From Halothiobacillus sp. (lineage in GTDB: Bacteria; Pseudomonadota; Gammaproteobacteria; Halothiobacillales; Halothiobacillaceae): a stretch of 40,967 nucleotides of DNA. The notes below the pieces were generated by a model. The model was not told the DNA's origin and did no database searches. It saw nothing but the letters and a program-made list of their open reading frames with translations. The stretch covers positions 1 to 40,967 of the forward strand of contig JAGXIF010000021.1 in the NCBI GenBank assembly GCA_024635755.1, given 5' to 3'. The translations under genes were made by a program, and so were the position numbers. Below are positions 7,687-16,463 of the stretch, piece after piece; positions within the stretch are counted from its first letter, which is position 1, and the number at the start of each line of letters is the position of its first letter.

Positions 7687-8724
7687 TTAGTGTTTCGCAT
7701 CCAGGACATCCCTGACATACCCCTCGTAGATCCGGTTGCGGATCGATTCGCGCACCGGCGTAAACCCCGGTGGCGACACCGGGTCGACGTGTTCCAACTC
7801 AGCGATCGGCAGCCGACGAATCCGGTTTTCGGCCTCGTGCTGCTCGAGATAGGCCTCGAACATGCCGCCGCTTTCGCCAAACACGACGTGCTTCGGCGAC
7901 AGGGCGAACACCGGACGCGCCGAGGCCATGGCGTCGGTCAGCATGGTCAGGCTGTCCTGCGTGCAGAAGGCGGCGTCGCACGCGCCCAAGTACGCCGGCA
8001 TCACTGGGCGGGGACGTTCCTGCCACCAGGTTGCCTCGGCGATGGACCCCGCATCCAGCTCCCGCCGAAGTATCGTCTCGGCGGTTTCTCCGGTGCGGCG
8101 CGAGGTGGTGATCAGCCAGCGCCCACCGTATCGCGCACTCAGGCGGTTCATGCCGGCGGCCAGGGCCCGCCAGTCGTCCTCCTTGAAACGGTGGCTGCGA
8201 CTGCTTCCACCGATCAGCATCGTCCACAGCGGCGAAACACCGGCGCCGATCTCTTGCCGGAGCGCCGCGCCGGCCTCCTCAGCCTGCCCGGGCGTGATGG
8301 GCGTGGGCAGGAACGGTAGACGAACCGCGTTGGGCTCATCCCCCGCCTCCTCGGACAGGAGGATGCGACTGAAACGGTCGAAGCGCAGCGGCGGGCGACC
8401 GAGGAAGAAATTGGGGCAACCGAATGCGCTGGCCGCCAGCACATTGAACACCGCGGTCGTGCCGCCACTGGAGATCACCATCGATGGCCGCGAGGCTGGC
8501 AGCGCATCGATGGCGAACAGTCGGCACGCCATCGCAAGCCCCATGCGACCGGCAAACGCATTCACCACGGAATAGACAAGCGGGCGCAGGAATCCGCGGT
8601 AGCGCGGCCGGACGGTCACCCATTCCACCGTCCAGCCGCGCGCGTCCCGCACGGCTTCCGCCATCGCCCGGGACTGGTTGTAGTGGCCGGGATTCCCGTC
8701 ACTGACAATCCAGACCACGCTCAT
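7687..8724 (-). CDS. ELM1-family (DUF1022) GT-B-like protein, copy 1
   Basis: A 345-residue protein of the family called mitochondrial fission ELM1 in plants. In bacteria these genes often lie beside LPS core genes and look like GT-B glycosyltransferases, but the reaction is not established. SDGNPGHYNQSRAMAEAV at the N-terminus, MLIGGSSRSH, LITTSRRTGET and DSLTMLTDAMASARPVFAL are the family blocks, shared with copy 2 at 12227-13210. I start it at ATG 8722-8724, which overlaps the TGA of the FkbM gene as ATGA, rather than at upstream in-frame codons. The overlap implies translational coupling in the LPS operon. No signal peptide is seen; it is probably cytoplasmic or peripheral to the inner membrane. 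Confidence 0.87.
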   Translation of the reverse strand: MSVVWIVSDGNPGHYNQSRAMAEAVRDARGWTVEWVTVRPRYRGFLRPLVYSVVNAFAGRMGLAMACRLFAIDALPASRPSMVISSGGTTAVFNVLAASAFGCPNFFLGRPPLRFDRFSRILLSEEAGDEPNAVRLPFLPTPITPGQAEEAGAALRQEIGAGVSPLWTMLIGGSSRSHRFKEDDWRALAAGMNRLSARYGGRWLITTSRRTGETAETILRRELDAGSIAEATWWQERPRPVMPAYLGACDAAFCTQDSLTMLTDAMASARPVFALSPKHVVFGESGGMFEAYLEQHEAENRIRRLPIAELEHVDPVSPPGFTPVRESIRNRIYEGYVRDVLDAKH

Positions 8725-9638
8725 GCCGTCACGAGTTCCCAGTCTTCCGGCAGGCGTTGCGGCCATCCCTTGACCAGGAGCAGGTCGAAATGCAGCTGGC
8801 TATCAAAACGGACATGCGCCGACAGCGAGGGAATCTCCCGGAAACGGGTCTCGCTCTCGCCGTCCGGCACGAACAGGCGGAAGCCGTCGAGCACGGCCTC
8901 GTCGTACGCCTCGGGCGTCCATCCGGACTTCTCGAGAAACCGCAGGTCGACCTCGACGAAACCGACGGCCGTTTCCACCGAGTCGAGCAGGCGCTCCATG
9001 CCGCGCAGCGCGAAGGGCTCGTAACCCTCGATGTCCATCTTGAACACCAGCGTATCGATCTGACCGATGATCTCATCGAGCACCGAATCGATGCTTACCG
9101 TCTCGACCTGTACCTCGCGGCGCCCGGCAATGCCCTCGGCCACTTCCTGGACTGCGGTCGACCCACCGCTCCATTGCGTATTGACGAAGAACGGCACCTC
9201 GCCCCTGGGGCGCTCGTCAACCAGGGCGTTCACCAGCTCGATGCGGTCGGCGGAAGGGTGCTCTTCCCGAGAGCGTCGCAGATACGGCTGCAGTGCCGGG
9301 TTGGCCTCGAAGGCATACACTCGCGTCGGCTCGCTGTACTCGGTCGCGAACACGCATTCCCCGTAATTCGCACCGACATCCAGCGCCAAGTCCGGGCCGA
9401 CCGTCTGCACGAAATCGACCCAGAAACGGCGGTTGATCGGGTATCGCCCGCGCACCGCGTCGAGCAGGATGCGCTTCATCGCCCGTCGATCCCCGGTGTC
9501 GATGTAGACGGCATGCCGGGACCGCGGCAGACGCACGCGCTCCGGCTTCAGTGTGCCGTATTGCCGCAGCAGGGCGGGAGCCAGCCGCCACAACCGCAGA
9601 TACCATTCGATTTCCTTGCCGAGCGCCTTGACGTTCAA
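8721..9638 (-). CDS. FkbM family SAM-dependent methyltransferase
   Basis: A 305-residue methyltransferase. LALDVGANYGECVFATE (residues 85-101) is the FkbM motif I that binds SAM. VYAFEANPALQPYLRR supplies the acidic ribose-binding residue, and LVFKMDIEGYEPFAL is the FkbM signature KxDIEGyE. FkbM enzymes O-methylate sugars and other hydroxyls; in this operon the likely role is methylation of an LPS or O-antigen sugar (inference). The start is TTG at 9636-9638, overlapping the ligase stop as TTGA, with GAGGTAA in good position upstream. No Met gives a better fit. Confidence 0.9.
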   Translation of the reverse strand: MNVKALGKEIEWYLRLWRLAPALLRQYGTLKPERVRLPRSRHAVYIDTGDRRAMKRILLDAVRGRYPINRRFWVDFVQTVGPDLALDVGANYGECVFATEYSEPTRVYAFEANPALQPYLRRSREEHPSADRIELVNALVDERPRGEVPFFVNTQWSGGSTAVQEVAEGIAGRREVQVETVSIDSVLDEIIGQIDTLVFKMDIEGYEPFALRGMERLLDSVETAVGFVEVDLRFLEKSGWTPEAYDEAVLDGFRLFVPDGESETRFREIPSLSAHVRFDSQLHFDLLLVKGWPQRLPEDWELVTA

Positions 9639-10963
9639 GAATTACCTCGCGAGATGTCTGGGTGCTGATACCCCGGTTCCCCGGCTTCCCGGCCATGAGG
9701 GTGGCCGGCCGCCAGGGAATAGGCGATCACCAAAGTGTAAATGAACGTCACCACGGTCAGCTCGAGCACGATGTTGGTCATCCCGAACAGGAAGAGCCCC
9801 GCGGTGATGAACAGAATCGGCTCACGCCCTGCCGGCCCCGGCCGCAGAAAGATCACCGGCAGTACCAACACGACAAGCAGGAGAACCAGTTTCGGCAGCC
9901 CGCCACTGACCAGGTTCTCAAGGTAGGTGTTATGCACGTGGCTGTGCCGGTCGTCAAAATACGTACCCAGGCCCAGCGTGCTGCCCACTTCCAGCATGTC
10001 CTGCGTGCTACCGACGCCCAACACGGGGTGTGCAAGAAACACTTCCCATCCGGTGCGCCAATAGACCAGGCGAAAGCCGAGTGACGTCCTGTAGCTTTCC
10101 TTCAGCACACCCGAGGTGCCGTCCGCCCGCTCGCCTTGCCCAGAACCGGGCTCAACGAAGTCCATCCCGACAAATTCGTCCTGGAGGTTCTGCCATTCTG
10201 TCTGGCTCGTGGGCACCGAATCGATAACGCTGGTGACACGCGACGCTATCTGCGGCCCGGCAAAAATGGCAAGGAACAAAGCCGCCACCACGCCCCCGAC
10301 GAGCAGCATGCGCATATCCACGGATCGGCGGTAGCGAAACAACAGGAGGAGGAAGAGGAACAGGAGGACGACAGTCACCGTCCTGCTTCCCGACAACGTG
10401 ACCGGGATCAGCGTCAGAAGCATCCAAAGTATCGGCCGCCCCCGTTCGCGGACACACTCCTCGTAAACGGTGAAGAGGCCATAGAGGGAGACAAGCGCAG
10501 CGAAGACCAGCGCATTCTCGCTGCCGGTAGCCCTGAGCGCCCCGAAGACGAGCACCTGCATCACCGCCACTGCCATCGCGAGGGCCAGGGCCACACGGAA
10601 CCCGATTCTCAGAGGGCGACGGAAGTTATCGTCCCGAGCCCACCCCACCAGCCAAGGCAACAGCAACATCAGCAAGCCGGTACGCAACGGATCGAGAAAA
10701 AGCGTCCCTGCCCCCAGCGAATCCGTCAGCACCCACCAGGAGAGATAGGCCAGCCACCCCGCCCAGATCGCCAGCACTGGGGTCGACCAGTCGGCACGCC
10801 CCCAGATCAGCGCATAAACGAACAGCACGACGAAGAAGGCGTCCTGATACGCCTGCTCTCCGATATCCGTGAGAAAGAGCAGAGACGGGACCGCCGCGAT
10901 GTACCAGAACGGCACACCGGCCAGGAACCGCCGCCCTGCCCCGAAAGATGCAGCCACACTCAC
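9635..10963 (-). CDS. O-antigen ligase (WaaL) / Wzy-like polytopic membrane protein
   Basis: A 442-residue inner-membrane protein with about eleven hydrophobic segments and a large periplasmic loop of the Wzy_C (O-antigen ligase) domain. In that loop, after GWEVFLAHPVLGVGSTQDML, stands HSHVHNTYLE (340-349), the H-x-H-N-xx-L type motif of O-antigen ligases and polymerases. The family transfers undecaprenyl-linked O-polysaccharide to lipid A-core, or polymerises repeat units. Being inside a core/methyltransferase operon favours the ligase role, but sequence alone does not separate the two. The GTG start at 10961-10963 overlaps the preceding gene's TGA (GTGA). The next gene also overlaps (TTGA). 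Confidence 0.87.
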   Translation of the reverse strand: MSVAASFGAGRRFLAGVPFWYIAAVPSLLFLTDIGEQAYQDAFFVVLFVYALIWGRADWSTPVLAIWAGWLAYLSWWVLTDSLGAGTLFLDPLRTGLLMLLLPWLVGWARDDNFRRPLRIGFRVALALAMAVAVMQVLVFGALRATGSENALVFAALVSLYGLFTVYEECVRERGRPILWMLLTLIPVTLSGSRTVTVVLLFLFLLLLFRYRRSVDMRMLLVGGVVAALFLAIFAGPQIASRVTSVIDSVPTSQTEWQNLQDEFVGMDFVEPGSGQGERADGTSGVLKESYRTSLGFRLVYWRTGWEVFLAHPVLGVGSTQDMLEVGSTLGLGTYFDDRHSHVHNTYLENLVSGGLPKLVLLLVVLVLPVIFLRPGPAGREPILFITAGLFLFGMTNIVLELTVVTFIYTLVIAYSLAAGHPHGREAGEPGYQHPDISRGNS

Positions 10964-12201
10964 GTTTCGACTCTCCTCTTGACCTGCCGATACCCGCTCC
11001 CTGTGTCTTCGGCCGTCAGATCGAGATACAGGTCCAGTGTTTCGTCCTGCATTCGTTGCAAGGTATAGGGGACGGGCTCCCCGCTTGTAGGGGGGACGCC
11101 TTCCCGGGCCCAGGCCATCAGGGTTTTCGTCACCCCGGCAATGTCACCGGGCGGGACTCGGCCGGCCGGATAGACGGCCGCCAGCTGCTCGCCCACGCCA
11201 CCATGGTCATAGCCGAGCACGGGGCGCCCCAGCGCCAGTGCCTCGGTGACGGTGCGGCCGAAGGATTCGGGCTTGGTGGTCAGCGAAAGGACCACGTCGC
11301 TGATAGCCATGATCTCGCGCAGGTCGCTGCGCGGGCCAAGCCAGGTGATGTCGTTCGCCAGGCCTTTCTCCGCGATGGCCACCTGCACCTTGTGCCAGTA
11401 TTCCTGTCGGCGCGGATGCACGCCGCCGACCAGCAGGGCATGAACGGGCACGCCGCGGGCCTTGAGTCCGGCGACGATCTCGATCACGTCCATCTGCCCC
11501 TTGATCTGCGTGATGCGCCCCGGCAGAGTCAGCAGCCATCGACCGGCAGTCTGCGGGTTTTCCCGGTAGAACCGCTCCAGCCAGGCCGCGCCAGGGCGAA
11601 AATCGGGACGGTACACGTCCGGGTCGACACCGCGGTAGATACGCACGATGCGCTCGGGATCGACCTTCGGGTAATGCCGGCGGATATAGTCGACGATGCT
11701 GTCGGAAACGGCGATCACCCGATCGCCTCGAGTCATGATCGAGCTGTACCAGCTCGGCGAATAGGCCCCGTGCACTGTGGTGACCAGGTGCGGCCGGGCA
11801 TCGGCGGGCAGGCCCTTCCATGCCACATAGCCGATCCAGGCCGGCAGGCGGGAGCGCAAGTGCAGGATATCCACCGATTCGTCGCGCAGCAGGCGTCGCA
11901 CGATCGGGATGTAACGCAGGGTGGTCAACGACTTGCGACCCACCGCCAACTCGACATGCTCTGCGCCCAATGTCTCGAGTTCCTCGACCAGACGCCCACC
12001 CTCGGAAATCACGATCGCGCGATGCCCCGCCCGCACCAGTGCCTCGGCAATCTCGAGCGTACCGCGCTCGACGCCACCGCCATCGAGGGCGGGCAGCATC
12101 TGCACGACCGTCAGTCGCCGAGCCGTGCCGGGCGCCTGCCGGCCGTTTTCTTGTCTCACCTTGCCTGCCTTCGCATCTGCCAATCCGCGCTCTCGTTCCA
12201 T
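10960..12201 (-). CDS. Glycosyltransferase family 4 (GT-B, retaining)
   Basis: The first gene of the LPS operon, 413 residues. The N-terminal Rossmann half has LPALDGGGVERGTLEIAEAL with the glycine-rich acceptor loop. The C-terminal half has LTLPGRITQIKGQ and KPESFGRTVTEALALGRPV, which contains the EX7E motif that binds the nucleotide-sugar. No signal peptide or membrane anchor is seen; it should act at the cytoplasmic face on core or O-antigen precursors. The sugar is unknown. The ATG at 12199-12201 leaves only 25 bases to the divergent ELM1 gene. A GTG at 12157-12159 with AAGG eight bases upstream is an alternative start that loses 14 residues. Confidence 0.9.
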   Translation of the reverse strand: MERERGLADAKAGKVRQENGRQAPGTARRLTVVQMLPALDGGGVERGTLEIAEALVRAGHRAIVISEGGRLVEELETLGAEHVELAVGRKSLTTLRYIPIVRRLLRDESVDILHLRSRLPAWIGYVAWKGLPADARPHLVTTVHGAYSPSWYSSIMTRGDRVIAVSDSIVDYIRRHYPKVDPERIVRIYRGVDPDVYRPDFRPGAAWLERFYRENPQTAGRWLLTLPGRITQIKGQMDVIEIVAGLKARGVPVHALLVGGVHPRRQEYWHKVQVAIAEKGLANDITWLGPRSDLREIMAISDVVLSLTTKPESFGRTVTEALALGRPVLGYDHGGVGEQLAAVYPAGRVPPGDIAGVTKTLMAWAREGVPPTSGEPVPYTLQRMQDETLDLYLDLTAEDTGSGYRQVKRRVET

Positions 12202-12226
12202 TGCCTCGGAAGGCTATCATGTCGAC

Positions 12227-13210
12227 ATGCAGCACTCCCCCGAGACCACCAACGAGATCTGGGCGATGACCACCGGCGAGGCGGGCATGGCCAACCAGGC
12301 ACGCGGGCTGGCGGAGGCCGTCGCCGAGCGCACCGGCTGGCCGGTGGTGCAAAAGACCATCGGCATGCGCCCGCCCTGGCGGATCCTGCCGATGCACTGG
12401 GTGCCACGACCACTGGCAAAGCTCACTCGCGACTCTGACCCGGTCAAACCACCCTGGCCGCGCCTCCTGATCACCTGCGGTCGGCGCAGCGCGGCGGTCT
12501 CGATCGCCATCCGCAAGGCCAGCCGGGAAAGGTGCCTCACCGTGCACGTGCAGGACCCACTGATCCCACCCCATCATTTTGATCTGGTGGTGCCACCCCG
12601 GCATGACCGCCTGGCCGGCCCCAACGTGCTGCCCACGCGCGGGGCCATCCATCACGTCACACCGGCCAAACTGGCCGACGCCGCCGACCGCTTCCGCCCC
12701 CATTTCCAGCATCTGCCCCGCCCCTGGATCGGCGTGCTGCTGGGGGGGTCGAACCGCACGATGACGCTGAGCCCGGACAAGGCCCGCGCCATCGGCGGGC
12801 AACTGGCGCGCGCGGCGCGGGAGAGCGGCGGCGGCCTGATGATCACGCCGTCACGGCGCACCGGCGAGGAGAACACCCGGGCGCTGGCCGAGGCCATCGC
12901 GGACGTCCCCCATCAGCTCTGGGACCGCCAGGGGCCCAACCCCTATTTCGGCATTCTTGCGCTGGCCGACTACCTGGTGGTGACCGGCGACTCGGCCTCG
13001 ATGGTGTCCGAGGCCGCCTCAACGGGCAAGCCGCTGTACATCATCGACTTCGGGCGCTATTCCAAGCGCCTGGAGCGGTTCCATGGTGGCCTGCGCGAGG
13101 CGGGCGTGACCCGCCGTTTTGACGGCCACCTGGAGCACTGGGAGTACGACCCCGTGAACGATACCGGCATGGTCGCGGATGCCATCCTGGAGCGGCTGGG
13201 GAATCCCTGA
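12227..13210 (+). CDS. ELM1-family (DUF1022) GT-B-like protein, copy 2
   Basis: A 327-residue homologue of the protein at 7687-8724. Shared blocks are TTGEAGMANQARGLAEAV, VLLGGSNRTM, LMITPSRRTGEE and DSASMVSEAASTGKPLYIID. The two are clearly diverged rather than a recent duplication. The family's reaction is unknown, but the genes cluster with LPS and waaA-type functions in proteobacteria, so a role in envelope polysaccharide is likely. The start at ATG 12227 follows GGAAGG at 12208-12213, a rather long spacing. A nearer ATG at 12219 is in another frame. The gene is divergent from the GT4 gene and convergent with the zinc-finger/ilvE unit. Confidence 0.86.
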   Translation: MQHSPETTNEIWAMTTGEAGMANQARGLAEAVAERTGWPVVQKTIGMRPPWRILPMHWVPRPLAKLTRDSDPVKPPWPRLLITCGRRSAAVSIAIRKASRERCLTVHVQDPLIPPHHFDLVVPPRHDRLAGPNVLPTRGAIHHVTPAKLADAADRFRPHFQHLPRPWIGVLLGGSNRTMTLSPDKARAIGGQLARAARESGGGLMITPSRRTGEENTRALAEAIADVPHQLWDRQGPNPYFGILALADYLVVTGDSASMVSEAASTGKPLYIIDFGRYSKRLERFHGGLREAGVTRRFDGHLEHWEYDPVNDTGMVADAILERLGNP

Positions 13211-13235
13211 GCGAACCCGAACGATCCCCCGGGAG

Positions 13236-13448
13236 TCAGTCTGCCAGACGGTACAAGGTACTGCAGTAAATGCAACGCGCCTCGTCACCCTGGTTTTCCA
13301 GGTGGATATAGACACGTGGATGGGAGTTCCAGACGGCTTCCTCTTCACGCGGGCAGTAGAGCGGCAAATCGGCCTGCATCACTTCGACGACACGGTCGGC
13401 GTTGGGGGTATCGAAATCTTCCGGGTGGGCGGCGGTATCGGGATTCAT
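13236..13448 (-). CDS. Small CHCC-type zinc-finger protein (zf-CHCC)
   Basis: A 70-residue protein ending VYIHLENQGDEARCIYCSTLYRL. The pattern C at about 32, then H, and the pair CIYC near the C-terminus, is the zf-CHCC zinc knuckle, related to the small NDUFS6-like subunit of complex I. The molecular role of the bacterial stand-alone form is unclear. Its ATG overlaps the ilvE stop (ATGA), so the two are co-translated; ilvE followed by this small gene is common in gammaproteobacteria. Confidence 0.87.
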   Translation of the reverse strand: MNPDTAAHPEDFDTPNADRVVEVMQADLPLYCPREEEAVWNSHPRVYIHLENQGDEARCIYCSTLYRLAD

Positions 13449-14380
13449 GCATTAGCCTCCACATAATCGAGCCAGTTGTCTGCCAGCGGCGGATAGCGGC
13501 CCTCGACCAGGTCGAAATAGGTACTCTGCAGCCGCTCGGTGATCGGACCGCGCACGCCGCCGCCGATGGGCCGGTCGTCCACTTCGCGGATCGGGGTGAC
13601 CTCGGCGGCGGTGCCGGTGAAGAAGGCCTCGTCGGCGATGTAGACCTCGTCGCGGGTGATGCGCTTTTCCACCACCGGGATGCCGAACTTGTTCGCCAAG
13701 GCGATGATGGTCCGGCGGGTGATGCCGTCGAGGGCGGACGCCAGGTCCGGGGTGTAGAGCACCCCGTCACGGACGATGAAGATGTTCTCGCCCGAGCCCT
13801 CGGCGACGAAACCCTGGGTGTCGAGCAGCATCGCCTCGTCGTAGCCGGCCGCAGTCGCCTCGCGCAGCGCCAGCATGGAATTCATGTAGGCACCGTTGGC
13901 CTTGGCCTTGCACATGGTGACGTTGACGTGGTGACGCGAGTAGCTCGAGGTGCGGATGCGGATGCCCTTCTCGATGTTCTCCGCCCCCAGGTAGGCGCCC
14001 CAGTGCCAGGCGGCGACCATGACATGCACCTTCAAGTTGTCGGCGCGCAGGCCCATGCCTTCCGACCCGTAAAAGGCCATGGGCCGGATATAGGCGCTCT
14101 CCAGATTGTTCTCGCGGACCACCTGGCGCTGGACCTCGTTGAGGCGGCTTTCGGTGTAGGGCAGTTTCATGCCGAGGATCTTGGCGGAATTGTGCAATCG
14201 CCGGGTGTGATCCTCGAGGCGGAAGATCGCCGTCCCCTGCCCGGCCTTGTAGGCCCGCACGCCCTCGAACACCCCCATGCCGTAGTGAAGGGTGTGGGTG
14301 AGCACGTGGACCTTGGCCTCACGCCATTCGACCATCTCGCCGTCCAGCCAGATCAGGCCATCGCGATCTTCCATCGACAT
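13445..14380 (-). CDS. ilvE: Branched-chain amino acid aminotransferase
   Basis: IlvE (311 residues, class IV PLP enzyme) interconverts leucine, isoleucine and valine with their 2-oxo acids using glutamate/2-oxoglutarate. LIWLDGEMVEWREAKVHVLT and HYGMGVFEGVRAY near the N-terminus, CKAKANGAYMNSMLA carrying the PLP lysine, and GFVAEGSGENIF / FFTGTAAEVTPI are diagnostic. I start at ATG 14378-14380, with GCGAGGCG ten bases upstream, rather than at the upstream in-frame codon at 14473, whose extension looks non-coding. In Pseudomonas ilvE likewise borders the LPS core cluster. It forms a two-gene operon with the zinc-finger gene. Confidence 0.96.
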   Translation of the reverse strand: MSMEDRDGLIWLDGEMVEWREAKVHVLTHTLHYGMGVFEGVRAYKAGQGTAIFRLEDHTRRLHNSAKILGMKLPYTESRLNEVQRQVVRENNLESAYIRPMAFYGSEGMGLRADNLKVHVMVAAWHWGAYLGAENIEKGIRIRTSSYSRHHVNVTMCKAKANGAYMNSMLALREATAAGYDEAMLLDTQGFVAEGSGENIFIVRDGVLYTPDLASALDGITRRTIIALANKFGIPVVEKRITRDEVYIADEAFFTGTAAEVTPIREVDDRPIGGGVRGPITERLQSTYFDLVEGRYPPLADNWLDYVEANA

Positions 14381-14509
14381 CTTCAAACGCCTCGCAGAGC
14401 AGTGAACCGTTGGTGCGCATCCCGCACCGCCCCGAGCGGGCAGCGCGTGACGCCAAACGGCAAAGTTTACCACCCCCAGACGATTTCCGGCAGGCCGCCA
14501 GCGTGGCCG

Positions 14510-16318
14510 TCAGTGCGCCAGCTCCACGCGGTTCCGGCCACCATCCTTGGCGTGATAGAGCGCGGCATCGCCCCTGGCGAGGAATGTATTGGGGGTGTCG
14601 CCCTGACGGAACTGCGTCACGCCGATGCTCACCGTGCCACCGGGGCCGAGCTCGGAAGCGGAACGGCCCGGATAGGCCTCACGAATGCGTTCGGCGACGA
14701 CGGTGGCCTCACGCAGCCCATGTCCGGGCAGAAGAATCACGAACTCCTCTCCGCCATAGCGAAAGCATTCATCCTCCTGGCGCACGTTGTCCTTCATCAC
14801 CCGCGCCAGGCAGCGCAGGGCGTCATCACCGGCCAGGTGGCCGTAACGGTCGTTGTAATCCTTGAACCAGTCGGTATCGAGCACAATGACCGACAGGGGT
14901 TCGTCATTACGCCGGGCCTCGCCGACCACCGCCTCCAGGCGGCCGTCCAGCGCCCGACGGTTGAACAGACCGGTCAACCCATCCCGCTCGCTCAAGAAAC
15001 GGTAGCGATCGCGCTCACGGGCGAGCACCGCCTCCTCGGCGTGCTTGTGACGAATGCGATTCCCCAGGGCAAACGCCAGCAACAGAGCCAAGGCGAGTGA
15101 CCCCATGGGCAGCACCAGCATCACCCAACCCGCATAGGGGAAAACGCCCAGCAACACCCCCAGGTAGAGCAACACGCCCAAGGCGAAGACGGACCAGGCC
15201 AACAACAAAAAGCCGGCCGGGCCGAACCCGCGCCGCATGGCGCGCACGGCACCCCAGATGACAGCCATCACCGCCGCCAGCGAATAGGCGGCCACCAGCA
15301 AAAAGGAGAACAGGCCAGCCAGCCACAGCGAGACGGGCACCGACGCGACCGCCACCAGCGCGAGCGCCAGCAACACGCGGTCGACCAGCCGGTCATCGCT
15401 CGGACTACGCAAGAAGCGACGCACGAACCAGATGCCCATCAGCGCCGCCAGCGCCACGGCCAACTGCGAACGGCTGGCGGGGGGCAGCGCCTGCAGGAAC
15501 GGGGGGAAAAACGGCGTCAGGATATTGTGACGCACGCCAACATAGATCACCAGACTGACCATGAAGGCCGCGTACCCCAGGTAGATACGCTCGCGCACCG
15601 CCACCATCAGGAACAGGCTGTAGAGCGCCATTCCAAGCATGGCGCCGAAATAGATACCGAAAAGCGTGTAGCGAACCAGGATCTGGGCCCGCTCGTTTTC
15701 CAGCTTGCCAAGCGACAGGGCGAGCGCGGCCGGCCCGTCGGCCTTGGCGTGGATCCATACCTGACGCTCCCCCTCGAAGGCGGGCAGCAGCCGGCCGGGG
15801 TAATGAGGCAGATCGATCTGGCCCCCAAGGACAGCGGCCTCGCGCACCTCCACGACCGCGGCCCCGGCAGCCCGGCTGGCACGCGGATCAACCAGATAGA
15901 CACGCAGATCATGGAAATACGGCCAACGCAGCGACAGCCAGCGTCCGTGGGCGCGCAGGTCGTCCTGGCTCAAGGTCAGACGCAGCCAGATGTGCCCCTT
16001 GGTGGGGCCAAGGTTCAAGGCATCCCGTTCAATGCGGTGAAAGCCCACCACGGACCCGCTCCAGGGGGTGACCAAATCATCCTCGACCAGCGCCCACTCG
16101 GCTTGGGAGAGCAGTGACCGTTCGACAGCGTGCGCGGGGCCGGCAAACAGCGCCCCCAATAGAAAGAGAGCCACCCCCCAGGCAAGGAAAACAGGCAACA
16201 CACCGCCCCGCGGACCGGATGGGCGACCCAATCGCGGTCGAGGCGGACCCTTGCCCGCCGGGTCGCAGACCATCGACCGGTTGGTCGCGACCCGAAGAGG
16301 GGGCTGGGTGTCAGGCAT
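14510..16318 (-). CDS. Membrane diguanylate cyclase (7TMR-DISM sensor plus GGDEF)
   Basis: About 602 residues that make cyclic di-GMP from two GTP. A signal-anchor (about 40-65) is followed by a periplasmic 7TMR-DISM extracellular domain (about 70-210), seven transmembrane helices (about 220-420) and a GGDEF domain. The active site is GGEEF (about 522-526), and RQED five residues before it is an intact inhibitory I-site, so product inhibition is expected. LSERDGLTGLFNRRALD marks the domain start. ATG 16316-16318 has GGGGAAGG just upstream; an ATG nine codons earlier lacks a ribosome site. It lies 145 bases downstream of the SPOR gene and ahead of ilvE, probably as its own unit. The signal sensed is unknown; DISM domains often bind carbohydrate-like ligands. 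Confidence 0.92.
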   Translation of the reverse strand: MPDTQPPLRVATNRSMVCDPAGKGPPRPRLGRPSGPRGGVLPVFLAWGVALFLLGALFAGPAHAVERSLLSQAEWALVEDDLVTPWSGSVVGFHRIERDALNLGPTKGHIWLRLTLSQDDLRAHGRWLSLRWPYFHDLRVYLVDPRASRAAGAAVVEVREAAVLGGQIDLPHYPGRLLPAFEGERQVWIHAKADGPAALALSLGKLENERAQILVRYTLFGIYFGAMLGMALYSLFLMVAVRERIYLGYAAFMVSLVIYVGVRHNILTPFFPPFLQALPPASRSQLAVALAALMGIWFVRRFLRSPSDDRLVDRVLLALALVAVASVPVSLWLAGLFSFLLVAAYSLAAVMAVIWGAVRAMRRGFGPAGFLLLAWSVFALGVLLYLGVLLGVFPYAGWVMLVLPMGSLALALLLAFALGNRIRHKHAEEAVLARERDRYRFLSERDGLTGLFNRRALDGRLEAVVGEARRNDEPLSVIVLDTDWFKDYNDRYGHLAGDDALRCLARVMKDNVRQEDECFRYGGEEFVILLPGHGLREATVVAERIREAYPGRSASELGPGGTVSIGVTQFRQGDTPNTFLARGDAALYHAKDGGRNRVELAH

Positions 16319-16463
16319 CGTCCTTCCCCGTGTTTGCCCTGCCATCGCCGCATGGCGGCCTAGACAGCAGGCAGTCCCGGACGGGCCGAACGCCTAGCTC
16401 GACCCGCCCAAAGCCAACTTAGACCAAGTATGGCACTCGGGAAATACGATTGCCGGGGGAAAC

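Noticed and set aside
6643-8319. Long plus-strand open frame antisense to the glycosyltransferase/ELM1 genes
   Set aside because: The minus strand carries recognisable families there; the plus frame has no domain and is a GC-rich shadow frame.
13316-15100. 594-codon plus-strand open frame opposite ilvE and the GGDEF gene
   Set aside because: It spans two unrelated minus-strand genes, as expected of a chance frame.
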